From an uncultured Eubacteriales bacterium (GTDB taxonomy: Bacteria > Bacillota > Clostridia > Peptostreptococcales > Anaerovoracaceae): DNA of 64,000 bases. Every line of letters starts with the position of its first letter. Within the stretch, counting starts at the first letter, position 1. The DNA lies in NCBI GenBank assembly GCA_900542295.1, contig UQNJ01000009.1, positions 1-64,000 on the forward strand, read 5' to 3'. Below the pieces are notes generated by a model. It made no database searches and was not told where the DNA came from. It saw only the letters and a list, made by a program, of their open reading frames with translations. Shown here in pieces: positions 25,570-33,948 of this stretch. The translations under genes were made by a program, and so were the position numbers.

Positions 25570-25662
25570 AAAAAAGGCACTTTTTTGCCACCGGGTAAAG
25601 AAGAACAGCGTCGGACTTTCTATCGTTAGGTCTTAGAAGATAGAAATTGCCGGCGCTTTTTT
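25570..25662 (+). terminator. Leader with an attenuator-like terminator upstream of a MATE pump
   Basis: Two hairpins lie between the promoter and the MATE gene. The first is AAAAAAG-GCA-CTTTTTT (25570-25586). The second is a strong terminator: GCGTCGG (25608-25614) pairs with CCGGCGC (25650-25656) around an inner TTTCTATC/GATAGAAA stem (25617-25646), and TTTTTT follows. The T-run ends 16 bases before the MATE start codon, so the pump can only be made by read-through. The leader does not match a riboswitch consensus I recognise. Confidence 0.65.
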
Positions 25663-25677
25663 GCTGAGGAGACAGAT

Positions 25678-26991
25678 ATGATTGAGAAAAATATTAAGAC
25701 GGAGCTTTTTAAATACATAATACTAAATGTGCTTGGTATGGTGGGTATATCCTGTTATATATTGGCAGACACTTTTTTTGTTTCGGCAGGAATGGGTTCA
25801 GCAGGCATAGCAGCACTTAATATAGCGCTGCCTGTCTACAGCCTTGTTCATGGAAGCGGACTCATGATAGGTGTGGGCGGTGCCTGTCAGTATTCTATTT
25901 TTGTAAGCAGAGGGGATAAAAAAGGAGCCGATAGAATGTTTACGGCAGCTCTTGCAGCGGCGGCAGTAATGTCGGCAGTATATATGATTACAGGCATTGC
26001 TTTTTCAGGAAAGATAGCAGGGACGCTTGGAGCTGATGAAGCAGTATTTGAGATGACAGAGACATATCTTAAAACTATTCTCATAATGTCCCCATCGTTT
26101 TTGGCGGGAGATATATTTACATGCTTTGTCAGAAATGATAAGGCGCCGGGGCTTTCAATGGCTGCGATGATAGCTGCCAGCCTTTCCAATATAGTCTTGG
26201 ATTATATTTTTATATTTCCGATGAAAATGGGTATCTTTGGGGCGGCGCTGGCAACCGGCATGGCGCCTTGTATAAGTATGGCGGTATTGTCTCGTCACAG
26301 GATGAAGGAGCAGAGATTTCGGGCTGTCAAAAGTATGCCGGCTTTTAAAGAAATAAAAAGGATAATAGCAGGCGGAACCTCGTCTCTTGTAACAGAACTT
26401 TCTGCAGGTATAATTATGGCGCTGTTTAATTTTTTGATTTTAAATGCAGAGGGCAATATAGGAGTTGCTGCATACGGAATCATAGCAAATCTTTCACTTG
26501 TGGCAATTGCAATATTTACAGGCATAGCTCAGGGAATGCAGCCGCTTGCCAGTAAGGTACACGGCATAAGCGATAAATATTCGGAAGGGTTGCTGCTTAA
26601 ATATTCCGTACTGGTTTGTACAGCGTCAGCAATCTTAATATATGTTGTGCTTACTGTCTTTTCAGATGGCATAACGGCTGTTTTCAACAGTGAAAACAAC
26701 ATTAAACTCATGCAGCTTGCAGAAACGGGAATCCGGCTTTATTTTATAATGCTTCCTTTTGCAGGAATCAATATAATTACTTCGATGTTTTTTGCAGCTG
26801 TAGAAAAGCCTGTCTCAGCGCAGATAATATCCTTGTCAAGAGGATTTGTCGTTATAGTGCCCGCCGTGATTATAGGGGCAAATTCTGCAGGCCTTACAGG
26901 CATATGGCTTTCCGTTTCGGTTTCCGAGTTTATTACTCTTGTTATTGGGACAGTACTCTACATAAGGTTTAGGAAGCCGTTGCGCAAATAG
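25678..26991 (+). CDS. MATE-family multidrug efflux transporter (first of two)
   Basis: 437 residues with about twelve hydrophobic segments in two homologous halves. MATE markers include FVSAGMGSAGIAALNIALPVY near the N-terminus and the GIAQGMQPL segment in the second half. Family members export drugs or metabolites in exchange for Na+ or H+. GAGGAG precedes ATG 25678. The upstream leader contains a terminator, so expression is probably attenuated. The stop is five bases from the stop of the convergent MerR gene. Confidence 0.9.
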   Translation: MIEKNIKTELFKYIILNVLGMVGISCYILADTFFVSAGMGSAGIAALNIALPVYSLVHGSGLMIGVGGACQYSIFVSRGDKKGADRMFTAALAAAAVMSAVYMITGIAFSGKIAGTLGADEAVFEMTETYLKTILIMSPSFLAGDIFTCFVRNDKAPGLSMAAMIAASLSNIVLDYIFIFPMKMGIFGAALATGMAPCISMAVLSRHRMKEQRFRAVKSMPAFKEIKRIIAGGTSSLVTELSAGIIMALFNFLILNAEGNIGVAAYGIIANLSLVAIAIFTGIAQGMQPLASKVHGISDKYSEGLLLKYSVLVCTASAILIYVVLTVFSDGITAVFNSENNIKLMQLAETGIRLYFIMLPFAGINIITSMFFAAVEKPVSAQIISLSRGFVVIVPAVIIGANSAGLTGIWLSVSVSEFITLVIGTVLYIRFRKPLRK

Positions 26992-26996
26992 TTCTT

Positions 26997-27806
26997 TCAG
27001 CCGGTAATCATGACCTGAAGCTGTGTAATATATTCATTTTCATCTGCAGTATCGTGGTTGTCAATTATATAAAGCTCTATGGCTGTATCCTGAATTGAAA
27101 GTGTATTACTGTATGCATAATCTATAATGCTTTGCCATATATTGGGTATTTGAGCATAGCCACCCTTTACTGTGACAGAAATATAGTCGCCCTCAGGTAT
27201 TACAGCATCATATTCCTCATCTTCATCTACGATATAGAATGCAGAGTCAAAATGACCGTAGTTGCCGCTTTTGAGGTAATCAACAGGCAGAGTGGCTCCT
27301 ATATCACCGTTTCCGATTATATACAGCTGATCCTCATATTCGGACTGGAGCTTTTTTATTACGAAGTCAAGGTCATCATCTCTTGTTATATTTTCACTCA
27401 GCTTTAATATATGACGTTCCGGAAGATGAAGAATTTCGATACTTTTATTGGAAAAATCTTCGGAAATATGACGGTTTATTTCTTCTATCCTTTCGGAAAG
27501 CTGTGCTTTGAGCCTGTTCATTTCAGAAACCTTTTGATCTATGGCGGCAATCGCCTTACTGAATAATTTTACAGTCTTTTCAAGGTTAAAATCTTGTATA
27601 TGATTTTTTATTTCGCTCATTGAAAATCCGATAGATCTTAATTCTCTTAAGATATTAAGTGTTCTTATATCGTTTATGCTGTACATTCTGTATCCGTTCA
27701 CATCTCTTTGAGGCTTTAGAATTCCAAGTTCTTCGTAATATCTTAAGGAGTCGGTTCCGATGTTATACAGTGAAGAAATTTCACCGATCTTATAATATTC
27801 TTTCAT
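26997..27806 (-). CDS. MerR-family regulator with GyrI-like effector domain (BmrR type)
   Basis: 269 residues. The N-terminal MerR winged helix (YYKIGEISSLYNIGTDSLRYYEELGILKPQRDVNGYRMYSINDI) and the recognition of LRELRSIGFSMSEIK are followed by a dimerisation coiled coil (about 75-120) and a GyrI-like ligand domain (about 120-265). The acidic IVDEDEEYDAVIPEGDYISVTVKGGY segment fits BmrR-like cation-drug sensors. The gene is divergent from the second MATE pump, whose promoter has the 19-bp spacer and dyad expected for a MerR activator. Drug-induced activation of that pump is a strong inference. Confidence 0.9.
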   Translation of the reverse strand: MKEYYKIGEISSLYNIGTDSLRYYEELGILKPQRDVNGYRMYSINDIRTLNILRELRSIGFSMSEIKNHIQDFNLEKTVKLFSKAIAAIDQKVSEMNRLKAQLSERIEEINRHISEDFSNKSIEILHLPERHILKLSENITRDDDLDFVIKKLQSEYEDQLYIIGNGDIGATLPVDYLKSGNYGHFDSAFYIVDEDEEYDAVIPEGDYISVTVKGGYAQIPNIWQSIIDYAYSNTLSIQDTAIELYIIDNHDTADENEYITQLQVMITG

Positions 27807-27850
27807 TTGATTACCCTTTCAAGAAAAAATATAAAAAATATAAAAAACTG

Positions 27851-27881
27851 TTGACCTTAGTATTATACCAAGGTTTAAAAT
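27851..27881 (+). promoter_or_regulatory. MerR-type promoter and operator of the second MATE gene
   Basis: TTGACC (27851-27856) and TAAAAT (27876-27881) are separated by 19 bases, the overlong spacer that MerR proteins correct by DNA distortion. Within it lies the dyad ACCTTAGTAT-T-ATACCAAGGT (27854-27874), with 9 of 10 positions paired. It reads away from the merR gene toward 27908. Confidence 0.85.
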
Positions 27882-27907
27882 GTATTACAAGGAAGGGTGA
27901 ATTAAAA

Positions 27908-29245
27908 ATGACTAAAACAAATAAAATATATATTAAATCTAAATTTTTCAGTTATGTGATGCCGTCTGTTGCGGCAATGTGGGTGTATACAATTTATACT
28001 ATGGTCGATGGAATCTTCGTTGCAAGAGGAGTAGGGAAAAACGCTCTTGCGGCAGTTAATATATCTATGCCTCTTATAAATGTTGCATTTGCGCTCGGAA
28101 TACTTCTTGCAGTTGGAGCGAGCACCAAGGCGTCAATATATAAGGGACAGGGGCACAGTGAAAAGGCTGACAGAGTTTTTACTCTAAGTACGATAACTGT
28201 GGCATGTACCGGGTTGATAGTTGCAGCCATAGTAATGCTCAATCTGGAAAATGTAGCAGCACTGCTTGGGGCAACGGAAGAAACAACAGACTATGTTAAA
28301 AACTATTTGGGCGTAATCATATTATTTGTACCGTTTTATATGACATCATATAATTTAGAGGTTCTTATAAAAGCCGACGGATTTCCTAAAAAGGCTATCA
28401 AGACAAGTCTTGCCGGAGCGGCTACAAATATAGTGCTTGATGCTTTGTTCGTTTTGGTGTTCCACTGGGGAATAATAGGAGCGGCCGTAGCAACCGGTTT
28501 ATCACAGGCACTCACATTTACTATATATCTGAGACACTTCTTATCGGACAAATCGGGATTTTCTTTTGTAAAGATAAAATGGTCGGCAAAAGCAGCAGGA
28601 GCCTTGGCAAAATTAGGTATTGCCGACTGCGTAACAGAACTTTCGGTAGGAGTATGTATTTTCGTGTTCAACCAGACTCTCTTAAGAGTTTCGGGAAATG
28701 ACGGCGTGGTAATATATACGGTAATATCTTACTTCGGGCAGCTTATACTAATGACTATGATGGGCATAAATCAGGGAACACAACCTCTTATAAGTTATTA
28801 TCACGGAAAAGAAAAGCAGGATTTCTGTGGATATATTTTTAAAATATCATTGATTTGTGCTGGAATTTGTTCAGCTGTGGCTTTTGCTATAGGAATGATT
28901 TATCCGGATCCTATAGTGGGTGTGTACATCGACAAGACTATGAATGCTGAACTGTTCCAAAGGGGCATTGATGCGTTCAGGCTTTATTCACCGTCATTTA
29001 TACCTTTAGGAGCGGTAATTATACTTATGGGTTACTTCACATCTATAGAGCTGCCTAAGTCGGCGATGAGTATATCCATAGGTCGAGGGCTGGTTTTTGC
29101 AAGTACATTCGTAATTCTTTTATCATATTTTTTCGGAGAAGCGGGAGTATGGATGTCGGCGGCAGTATCTGAAATGTGTGCGTTATTGCTGGCGCTTATT
29201 CTTTACAGAAAACAGAAAAGAACGATAAAAAATAATATGGCATAG
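27908..29245 (+). CDS. MATE-family multidrug efflux transporter (second)
   Basis: 445 residues, about twelve membrane segments. MATE features include YTMVDGIFVARGVGKNALAAVNISMPLI at the first inter-helix region, the fold-repeat LLRVSGNDGVVIYTVISYFGQL and GINQGTQPLISYYHG in the second half. I chose ATG 27908: it follows GGAAGGGTG and lies just downstream of the MerR promoter, whereas a longer in-frame extension would overlap the divergent regulator. It differs clearly from the first MATE protein, so the two are not a recent duplication. A strong terminator follows. Confidence 0.92.
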   Translation: MTKTNKIYIKSKFFSYVMPSVAAMWVYTIYTMVDGIFVARGVGKNALAAVNISMPLINVAFALGILLAVGASTKASIYKGQGHSEKADRVFTLSTITVACTGLIVAAIVMLNLENVAALLGATEETTDYVKNYLGVIILFVPFYMTSYNLEVLIKADGFPKKAIKTSLAGAATNIVLDALFVLVFHWGIIGAAVATGLSQALTFTIYLRHFLSDKSGFSFVKIKWSAKAAGALAKLGIADCVTELSVGVCIFVFNQTLLRVSGNDGVVIYTVISYFGQLILMTMMGINQGTQPLISYYHGKEKQDFCGYIFKISLICAGICSAVAFAIGMIYPDPIVGVYIDKTMNAELFQRGIDAFRLYSPSFIPLGAVIILMGYFTSIELPKSAMSISIGRGLVFASTFVILLSYFFGEAGVWMSAAVSEMCALLLALILYRKQKRTIKNNMA

Positions 29246-29256
29246 AAACTTTTTAG

Positions 29257-29289
29257 AAAACGGGCGGGGCTTTAACCCTGCCTGTTTTT
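29257..29289 (+). terminator. Rho-independent terminator
   Basis: An AAACGGGCGGGG / CCCTGCCTGTTT stem, fully paired with two G-U wobbles, followed by TTTTT after the second MATE gene. Confidence 0.85.
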
Positions 29290-29409
29290 GTGGTAAAATC
29301 TAAAAAACATATTTGCAGCAGTGAAGATATGCAAGAACAGACGGTTAAGGGAAAGATACAAATTTGAATCTGACTTAGATTTGACTATGAAATTGCAGGA
29401 GGAATAACA

Positions 29410-29685
29410 ATGAAAAATTTTTATGTAACTTACAGATTTCCGGATCCAAAGGATAGAGAGACCTTTCTTAATGAAGTGAAAGAAGCTGCCGAAATAAGCA
29501 GAGGCGAGCAGGGATGTTTGAAGTATGAATACTATTATCCTGTAGATGATGAATACAGATTGCTGTTGTGGGAGCAGTGGGAGACCGAGGAAGACCAGAT
29601 AAGACACACGAAACAAAGCCATTTTTTAACGATAATAGCGGTTAAAGAAAAATATGGTGCTGAAACTGATGTGATAAAAGTATAA
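29410..29685 (+). CDS. Antibiotic biosynthesis monooxygenase (ABM) domain protein
   Basis: 91 residues, a single ferredoxin-like ABM fold. It reads FYVTYRFPDPKDRETFLNEVKEA, then GEQGCLKYEYYYPVDDEYRLLLWEQWETEEDQIRHTKQSHF; the E-W and H-x-x-S-x-H-F positions are family hallmarks. Relatives include YgiN quinol monooxygenase and LsrG-like isomerases. GGAGGAA precedes ATG 29410 and a strong terminator follows, so the gene stands alone. Substrate unknown. Confidence 0.9.
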   Translation: MKNFYVTYRFPDPKDRETFLNEVKEAAEISRGEQGCLKYEYYYPVDDEYRLLLWEQWETEEDQIRHTKQSHFLTIIAVKEKYGAETDVIKV

Positions 29686-29701
29686 ACAGATATGTAATAT
29701 G

Positions 29702-29746
29702 AACCTTTCAACCCTTAGTAAAATAGTGTTTGAAAGGTTTTTTTTG
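29702..29746 (+). terminator. Rho-independent terminator
   Basis: AACCTTTCAA (29702-29711) pairs with TTGAAAGGTT (29730-29739), followed by a T-run of seven. It isolates the sigma-54 operon from upstream transcription. Confidence 0.85.
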
Positions 29747-29911
29747 TGCGGTATTTTAAAACACAGGATGATGCATTTTACAGCATTTTTGCTTCTGGTA
29801 AACATCGAGGGAAGAGAAAAAGAAAGAACACATCAAGGAAAATATAATATAACAATGTATTTCAGTGGGTTATAGAGGTTAAAACCAGAGACTGTTAATA
29901 TACTGACATTA

Positions 29912-29928
29912 TGGCATAGACTTTGCTT
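29912..29928 (+). promoter_or_regulatory. Sigma-54 (-24/-12) promoter of the 2-oxoacid oxidoreductase operon
   Basis: TGGCAT-AGACT-TTGCTT places GG and GC exactly ten bases apart, matching the TGGCAC-N5-TTGCW consensus at all but one base. It starts 52 bases before the first start codon of the operon. No competing sigma-A pair with good spacing is visible. An activator with AAA+ and GAFTGA motifs is encoded in the same operon at 36006-37964. Confidence 0.85.
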
Positions 29929-29963
29929 ATGTATTATGTTAAAGAATATGTGAGGTGAAAGAA

Positions 29964-30647
29964 ATGGAATGGAGGGAAGTAATAAAAGACAATAAAAATA
30001 TAGTATTTGTAGGTGAATCGGGCTGCGGCAAAACAGAACTCGCTCTAAATTGTGCAGTGGAATTGGGAAAATCCTGTGAAAATGTAACGCTTATAGATAT
30101 GGATCAGACAAAAAGTGTTTTCAGATCAAGAGATTTTGCAGAAGAGCTCGCAGCAAAAAATGTAGCTCTTTTGTGCGGTGAAAAGTTTTTAGACACGCCT
30201 GTAGTTCCTCCCGGAGTTGAAAGACTGCTTAAAGACAAGGATAGCATAAATGTTCTTGACGTTGGAGGAAATGAAACGGGAGCGCTTACTATGGGGCAGT
30301 TTGCCAGACAACTTCAATCTACTGATCATATAGTTTATTTTGTAATAAACCCTTTCAGAATTTTTTCTTTAAATGAAAAACATATATCGGATATGAAAGA
30401 ACGAATTAAGGCATACGGCAGGTTTGTCGAGTTTAAGTTAGTGGCAAACCCTAATCTCGGTCAGCATACCCAATGGGAAGATATTATTGAGGGAATAAGC
30501 AGGCTTAAGGAAATATTTGATGATTCAGATGATGCTCCGGCTTTTATAACTCTTGAGGAAACAATGAAGCCTTATGCAGAGAAGAATCCTAAAGAGCTTG
30601 AAAATCAAAAAATAATATATATCAAAAAATATTTACAATATCCGTGA
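29964..30647 (+). CDS. P-loop ATPase of unknown role, first gene of the oxidoreductase operon
   Basis: 227 residues. Walker A is GESGCGKT (17-24), followed by VTLIDMDQTKSVFRSRD, which looks like the switch region of SIMIBI/MinD-CooC-like ATPases, and NVLDVGGNETGAL as Walker B. QLQSTDHIVYFVINPFR and FKLVANPNLGQHT follow in the usual strand order. Related small ATPases insert cofactors or mature metalloenzymes, so assembly of the neighbouring Fe-S/TPP enzyme is possible but unproven. I chose ATG 29964 since GAGGTG lies at proper spacing; the in-frame GTG at 29955 is part of that site. A sigma-54 promoter directly precedes it. Confidence 0.7.
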   Translation: MEWREVIKDNKNIVFVGESGCGKTELALNCAVELGKSCENVTLIDMDQTKSVFRSRDFAEELAAKNVALLCGEKFLDTPVVPPGVERLLKDKDSINVLDVGGNETGALTMGQFARQLQSTDHIVYFVINPFRIFSLNEKHISDMKERIKAYGRFVEFKLVANPNLGQHTQWEDIIEGISRLKEIFDDSDDAPAFITLEETMKPYAEKNPKELENQKIIYIKKYLQYP

Positions 30648-30664
30648 AACAGGAGGCGATTGAA

Positions 30665-30868
30665 ATGGCAAAAATAACAATTCTTGAAAACTACTGCAAA
30701 TCTTGCAGATTATGTATATCTGCCTGCCCTCAGGGAGTTATACAGATAGGAAGCAAGATAAACGACAAAGGCTACGAGGTAGCCGAGATGAAAGAAAATG
30801 CAGAATGTATCGGCTGCAAGATGTGCGCTGTAATGTGTCCTGAGGCAGCAATTGAAGTATATAAATAG
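30665..30868 (+). CDS. vorD: 2[4Fe-4S] ferredoxin subunit of 2-oxoacid:ferredoxin oxidoreductase (VorD type)
   Basis: 67 residues. Two full cluster motifs, CKSCRLCISACP and CIGCKMCAVMCP, bind two [4Fe-4S] centres that pass electrons from the catalytic subunits to ferredoxin. PQGVIQIGSKINDKGYEVAEM between them is the usual delta-subunit sequence. I chose ATG 30665, nine bases after AGGAGG; the in-frame GTG at 30644 overlaps the previous stop. It is followed directly by the alpha, beta and gamma subunits. Confidence 0.92.
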   Translation: MAKITILENYCKSCRLCISACPQGVIQIGSKINDKGYEVAEMKENAECIGCKMCAVMCPEAAIEVYK

Positions 30869-30881
30869 AGGAGGGTCTGAA

Positions 30882-31952
30882 ATGAGCAAATTATTCATGA
30901 AGGGAAATGAAGCGATGGCAGAAGCTGCTGTGCGTGCCGGATGTCGTTTCTTTGCAGGATATCCTATAACACCTCAGAATGAGATTCCTGAGTATATGTC
31001 AAAGCGTTTACCTGAGGTTGGAGGCGTTTTTGTTCAGGGTGAAAGTGAATTGGCTTCAATTAACATGGTTGTGGGAGCAGCTTTTGGAGGCACAAGAGCG
31101 ATGACATCATCATCCGGACCGGGACTCAGCCTCAAGTCAGAGGGTCTTTCGACTTTGGCGGCTGCGGGATTTCCTGCGGTTGTGATAAATGTTATGAGAG
31201 GAGGACCGGGAACCGGTTCTATTTCCGGTGCTCAGATGGACTATTTGCAGGCTACAAAAGGCGGCGGTCACGGAGGATTCAAGGTTCTTGTTTTTGCTCC
31301 GTCTACGGTGCAGGAGGCTGTAGATCTTATATACGAAGCTTTCGACAAGTCATGGGAATATATGCATCCATGCTTGATATTGGCTGACGGATATATAGGC
31401 TCTATTATGGAACCGGTTCAGCTGCCTGAGATGAAGGAAGTTGAAAGAAAAGAATTTCCTGTATATACTACAGAATTTTACAATAACAGACCTAATCGCA
31501 GAGTTTGTACAACTATGATAGTAAATGAAGCCGAACAGGAAAAGTGGAATATAGTTCAGGCTGAAAGATATCAGAGAATAGCAGATAATGAAGTAAGCGT
31601 GGAAGAATACATGCTTGATGACGCAGAGTATGTCATAACTGCTTACGGAACCAGTGCGAGAGTTGCAAAAACAGCCATAAAAATTTTAAGAGAAAAGGGT
31701 ATAAAGGTAGGACTTATAAGACCGATAACCGTTTGGCCGTTCCCGTATGATTCTTTGAGAAAACTTGATGAAAATAAAGTCAAAAGCATACTTTGTCTTG
31801 AACTTTCAATACCGGCGCAGCTTATAGAAGATATTAAGCTTGGCACAGAGGGAAGAATCCCTATAGAAACATATGGAAGATCTGCGGGCAACATATTTAC
31901 AGCGGAAGAAGTGGCGGAACAGATTGAAAAGCTTGCAGGCGGCAGGGCATAA
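30882..31952 (+). CDS. vorB: 2-oxoacid:ferredoxin oxidoreductase alpha subunit (VorB type)
   Basis: 356 residues. The subunit opens with KGNEAMAEAAVRAGCRFFAGYPITPQNEI and continues with GESELASINMVVGAAFGGTRAMTSSSGPG, both diagnostic of the pyrimidine-binding alpha chain of ketoisovalerate/2-oxoglutarate ferredoxin oxidoreductases. A transketolase C-terminal-like domain fills the last ~120 residues (YVITAYGTSARVAKTAIKILR). I chose ATG 30882 because AGAGGAGG lies upstream of it. With the other subunits it should oxidise a 2-oxoacid to its acyl-CoA. Branched-chain specificity is the best guess from the subunit layout, but sequence alone cannot fix it. Confidence 0.92.
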   Translation: MSKLFMKGNEAMAEAAVRAGCRFFAGYPITPQNEIPEYMSKRLPEVGGVFVQGESELASINMVVGAAFGGTRAMTSSSGPGLSLKSEGLSTLAAAGFPAVVINVMRGGPGTGSISGAQMDYLQATKGGGHGGFKVLVFAPSTVQEAVDLIYEAFDKSWEYMHPCLILADGYIGSIMEPVQLPEMKEVERKEFPVYTTEFYNNRPNRRVCTTMIVNEAEQEKWNIVQAERYQRIADNEVSVEEYMLDDAEYVITAYGTSARVAKTAIKILREKGIKVGLIRPITVWPFPYDSLRKLDENKVKSILCLELSIPAQLIEDIKLGTEGRIPIETYGRSAGNIFTAEEVAEQIEKLAGGRA

Positions 31953-31972
31953 AATTAAGGAGGCGTTGACAG

Positions 31973-32719
31973 ATGGAAAAAATATATTCAAGAACAGAAG
32001 TATTGCTTGATAACGGAACAGGATACTGTCCGGGCTGCCTTCATGGGGTGCTTGCCAAGATAATCGCAGAAGTTTTGGATGAAATGGATGCAAGAGAAAA
32101 GGCGGCGGCTGTACTGCCTATAGGCTGCGGAGCACTGATTTCAAATGTACTGGATACAGAAGCTATAGTTTCACTGCATGGAAGAGCACCGGCAGTAGCC
32201 ACGGGATTATCAAGAACAGCAAAAGAAAAACTTGTATTTACATATCAGGGAGACGGAGATTTGGCATCCATAGGTCTTGCAGAAATAATGCATGCCGCCA
32301 ACAGAGGAGAAAATTTTGCGGTTCTTTTTGTAAATAACGGTATTTTCGGCATGACAGGCGGTCAGATGGCGCCTACTACACTTATAGGACAGAAAGCAAC
32401 CACAGCTCAAAGCGGCAGGACTCCAAAAGAGGGATATCCTATGCATATGTGCGAAATCATTTCGGGGCTTAAAGCGCCTGTTTATGTTGAAAGATGTTCT
32501 CTTGATTCACCTAAACATATTTTGGCAGCTAAGAGGGCAATTAAAAAAGCCTTTGAAAATCAAATGCAAGGCAGAGGATTTTCTTTCGTAGAACTTCTTT
32601 CAAATTGTCCGACTAACTGGTCCATGTCACCGGAACAATCAATCGAATATATGAGAGAACATACTATGGTTGAATTCCCTCTTGGAGTTTATAAGGATAT
32701 TGAACAAACGGAGGTGTAA
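31973..32719 (+). CDS. vorA: 2-oxoacid:ferredoxin oxidoreductase beta subunit, TPP-binding (VorA type)
   Basis: 248 residues. The TPP-binding chain carries GYCPGCLHGVLAKI, IGCGALISNVLDTE, HGRAPAVATGLSR and the TPP motif YQGDGDLASIGLAEIMHAANRGENFAVLFVNNG. CPGC at about 16-19 has the two-Cys form of the cluster motif seen in VorA/KorB proteins. AAGGAGG precedes ATG 31973. The gene ends three bases before the gamma subunit. Confidence 0.93.
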   Translation: MEKIYSRTEVLLDNGTGYCPGCLHGVLAKIIAEVLDEMDAREKAAAVLPIGCGALISNVLDTEAIVSLHGRAPAVATGLSRTAKEKLVFTYQGDGDLASIGLAEIMHAANRGENFAVLFVNNGIFGMTGGQMAPTTLIGQKATTAQSGRTPKEGYPMHMCEIISGLKAPVYVERCSLDSPKHILAAKRAIKKAFENQMQGRGFSFVELLSNCPTNWSMSPEQSIEYMREHTMVEFPLGVYKDIEQTEV

Positions 32720-32722
32720 CTT

Positions 32723-33259
32723 ATGGAACAGAGAATAAAAATAGCAGGAACCGGCGGTCAGGGCGTTATGGTAACAGGTAAAATATTAGGATATGCCGCA
32801 AGTGACCACGATAAGTTTGCTTCTTTTTTGCCTCAATACGGAACGCAGATGAGAGGTGGAACTGCAAGCTGTACCCTTATAGTATCTGATGAAGAAATCG
32901 GTTCCCCGATAGTCAGCATAGCAGACCTTATGATGATGTTTCAGCAGGAAGCCCTTGATAAGAATATAGATAAGCTTAAACCCGGCGGACTTTTGTTTAT
33001 AAACAGCAACACATGCGGGATGCCAAAACGCAGAGATATAGAAGTTGTAGCACTGCCGGTGGATGACCTTGCGAGAGAAATAGGGTCAAAACAAGTAGCA
33101 AACATAATAATGTTAGGGGCATATACGGCAAAGACCGGAATGTTCACTATGGCTGAAATAATACATACACTTGAGCATGTATTTGAAAACAAGCCGGCAG
33201 TTTGGGAAATTAACGAAAAGGCTTTAAAGACGGGAGCAAATCTGGTATATGATGTTTAG
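32723..33259 (+). CDS. vorC: 2-oxoacid:ferredoxin oxidoreductase gamma subunit (VorC type)
   Basis: 178 residues. Gamma-chain markers are IKIAGTGGQGVMVTGKILGYAA at the start and PQYGTQMRGGTASCTLIVSDEEIGSP. They form the CoA-binding part of the complex. ACGGAGGTG precedes ATG 32723. The complex therefore has the D-B-A-C gene order, typical for VOR/KOR of strict anaerobes. Confidence 0.93.
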   Translation: MEQRIKIAGTGGQGVMVTGKILGYAASDHDKFASFLPQYGTQMRGGTASCTLIVSDEEIGSPIVSIADLMMMFQQEALDKNIDKLKPGGLLFINSNTCGMPKRRDIEVVALPVDDLAREIGSKQVANIIMLGAYTAKTGMFTMAEIIHTLEHVFENKPAVWEINEKALKTGANLVYDV

Positions 33260-33270
33260 GGAGAGCAGAA

Positions 33271-33948
33271 ATGAAAAATAAAGTGGTGAACATAGAAGAG
33301 GCCGTGAAGAATATAAAACATGGAGATACTGTAATGTTCGGCGGCTTCGGAGGATTTGGGACACCTAATAACATAGTTCTTGAAATGGTTCGTCAAAATG
33401 TTGGAGGACTGACTGTGATAACAGAAGATTTCAGCCATGGCTTGAGGAACTTTGAGATGGGTCTTATGCCCCTTCTTTCACACAAGTTGGTTAAAAAGGC
33501 TATACTTTGCTTTGCCGGATTACAGCCACTTGTAACAGAACAGTTTTTTTCCGGAGAGCTTGAAGTGGAGCTCACTCCGCAAGGAACTTTGGCTGAAAGG
33601 ATAAGGGCAGGAGGATCCGGTATCGGAGGCTTTTATACTCCTGTAGGTGTAGGCACCGTCGTTGCTGAAGGCAAGGAAACAAGAGAAATAGACGGAAAGC
33701 TGTACTTGCTTGAAAAACCTCTGAGAGCTAATGTTTCTGTTGTTAAGGCCTATAAAGCTGATACTTTCGGAAATGCAATATTCAAGTACAACAGTATTTC
33801 GTTTAACCCTCTTGTTGCAATGGCAGGAGATATAGTTATAATGGAAACTGAGCATTTGGTTGAACCCGGAGAAATACCGCCTGACAGAGTGCAGCTGCCC
33901 GGAGTGTTTATAGATTATGTAGTTCTTCAGGAGGAGGTGGCACCATGA
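33271..33948 (+). CDS. CoA-transferase subunit A (AtoD/ScoA-like)
   Basis: 225 residues. The family I alpha subunit is marked by VKHIKHGDTVMFGGFGGFGTPNNI-like residues 12-35 and by LTPQGTLAERIRAGGSGIGGFYTPVGVGT. It should combine with the next gene product to move CoA between an acyl-CoA and a free acid such as acetate. Its last four bases (ATGA) overlap the subunit B start, a sign of coupled translation and fixed subunit ratio. Confidence 0.93.
   Translation: MKNKVVNIEEAVKNIKHGDTVMFGGFGGFGTPNNIVLEMVRQNVGGLTVITEDFSHGLRNFEMGLMPLLSHKLVKKAILCFAGLQPLVTEQFFSGELEVELTPQGTLAERIRAGGSGIGGFYTPVGVGTVVAEGKETREIDGKLYLLEKPLRANVSVVKAYKADTFGNAIFKYNSISFNPLVAMAGDIVIMETEHLVEPGEIPPDRVQLPGVFIDYVVLQEEVAP

Noticed and set aside
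25570..25662. Guanidine-III or ZTP riboswitch upstream of the MATE gene
   Set aside because: A CCGGG segment resembles parts of these motifs, but the pseudoknot partner and order of conserved bases are missing. Left as an unassigned leader.
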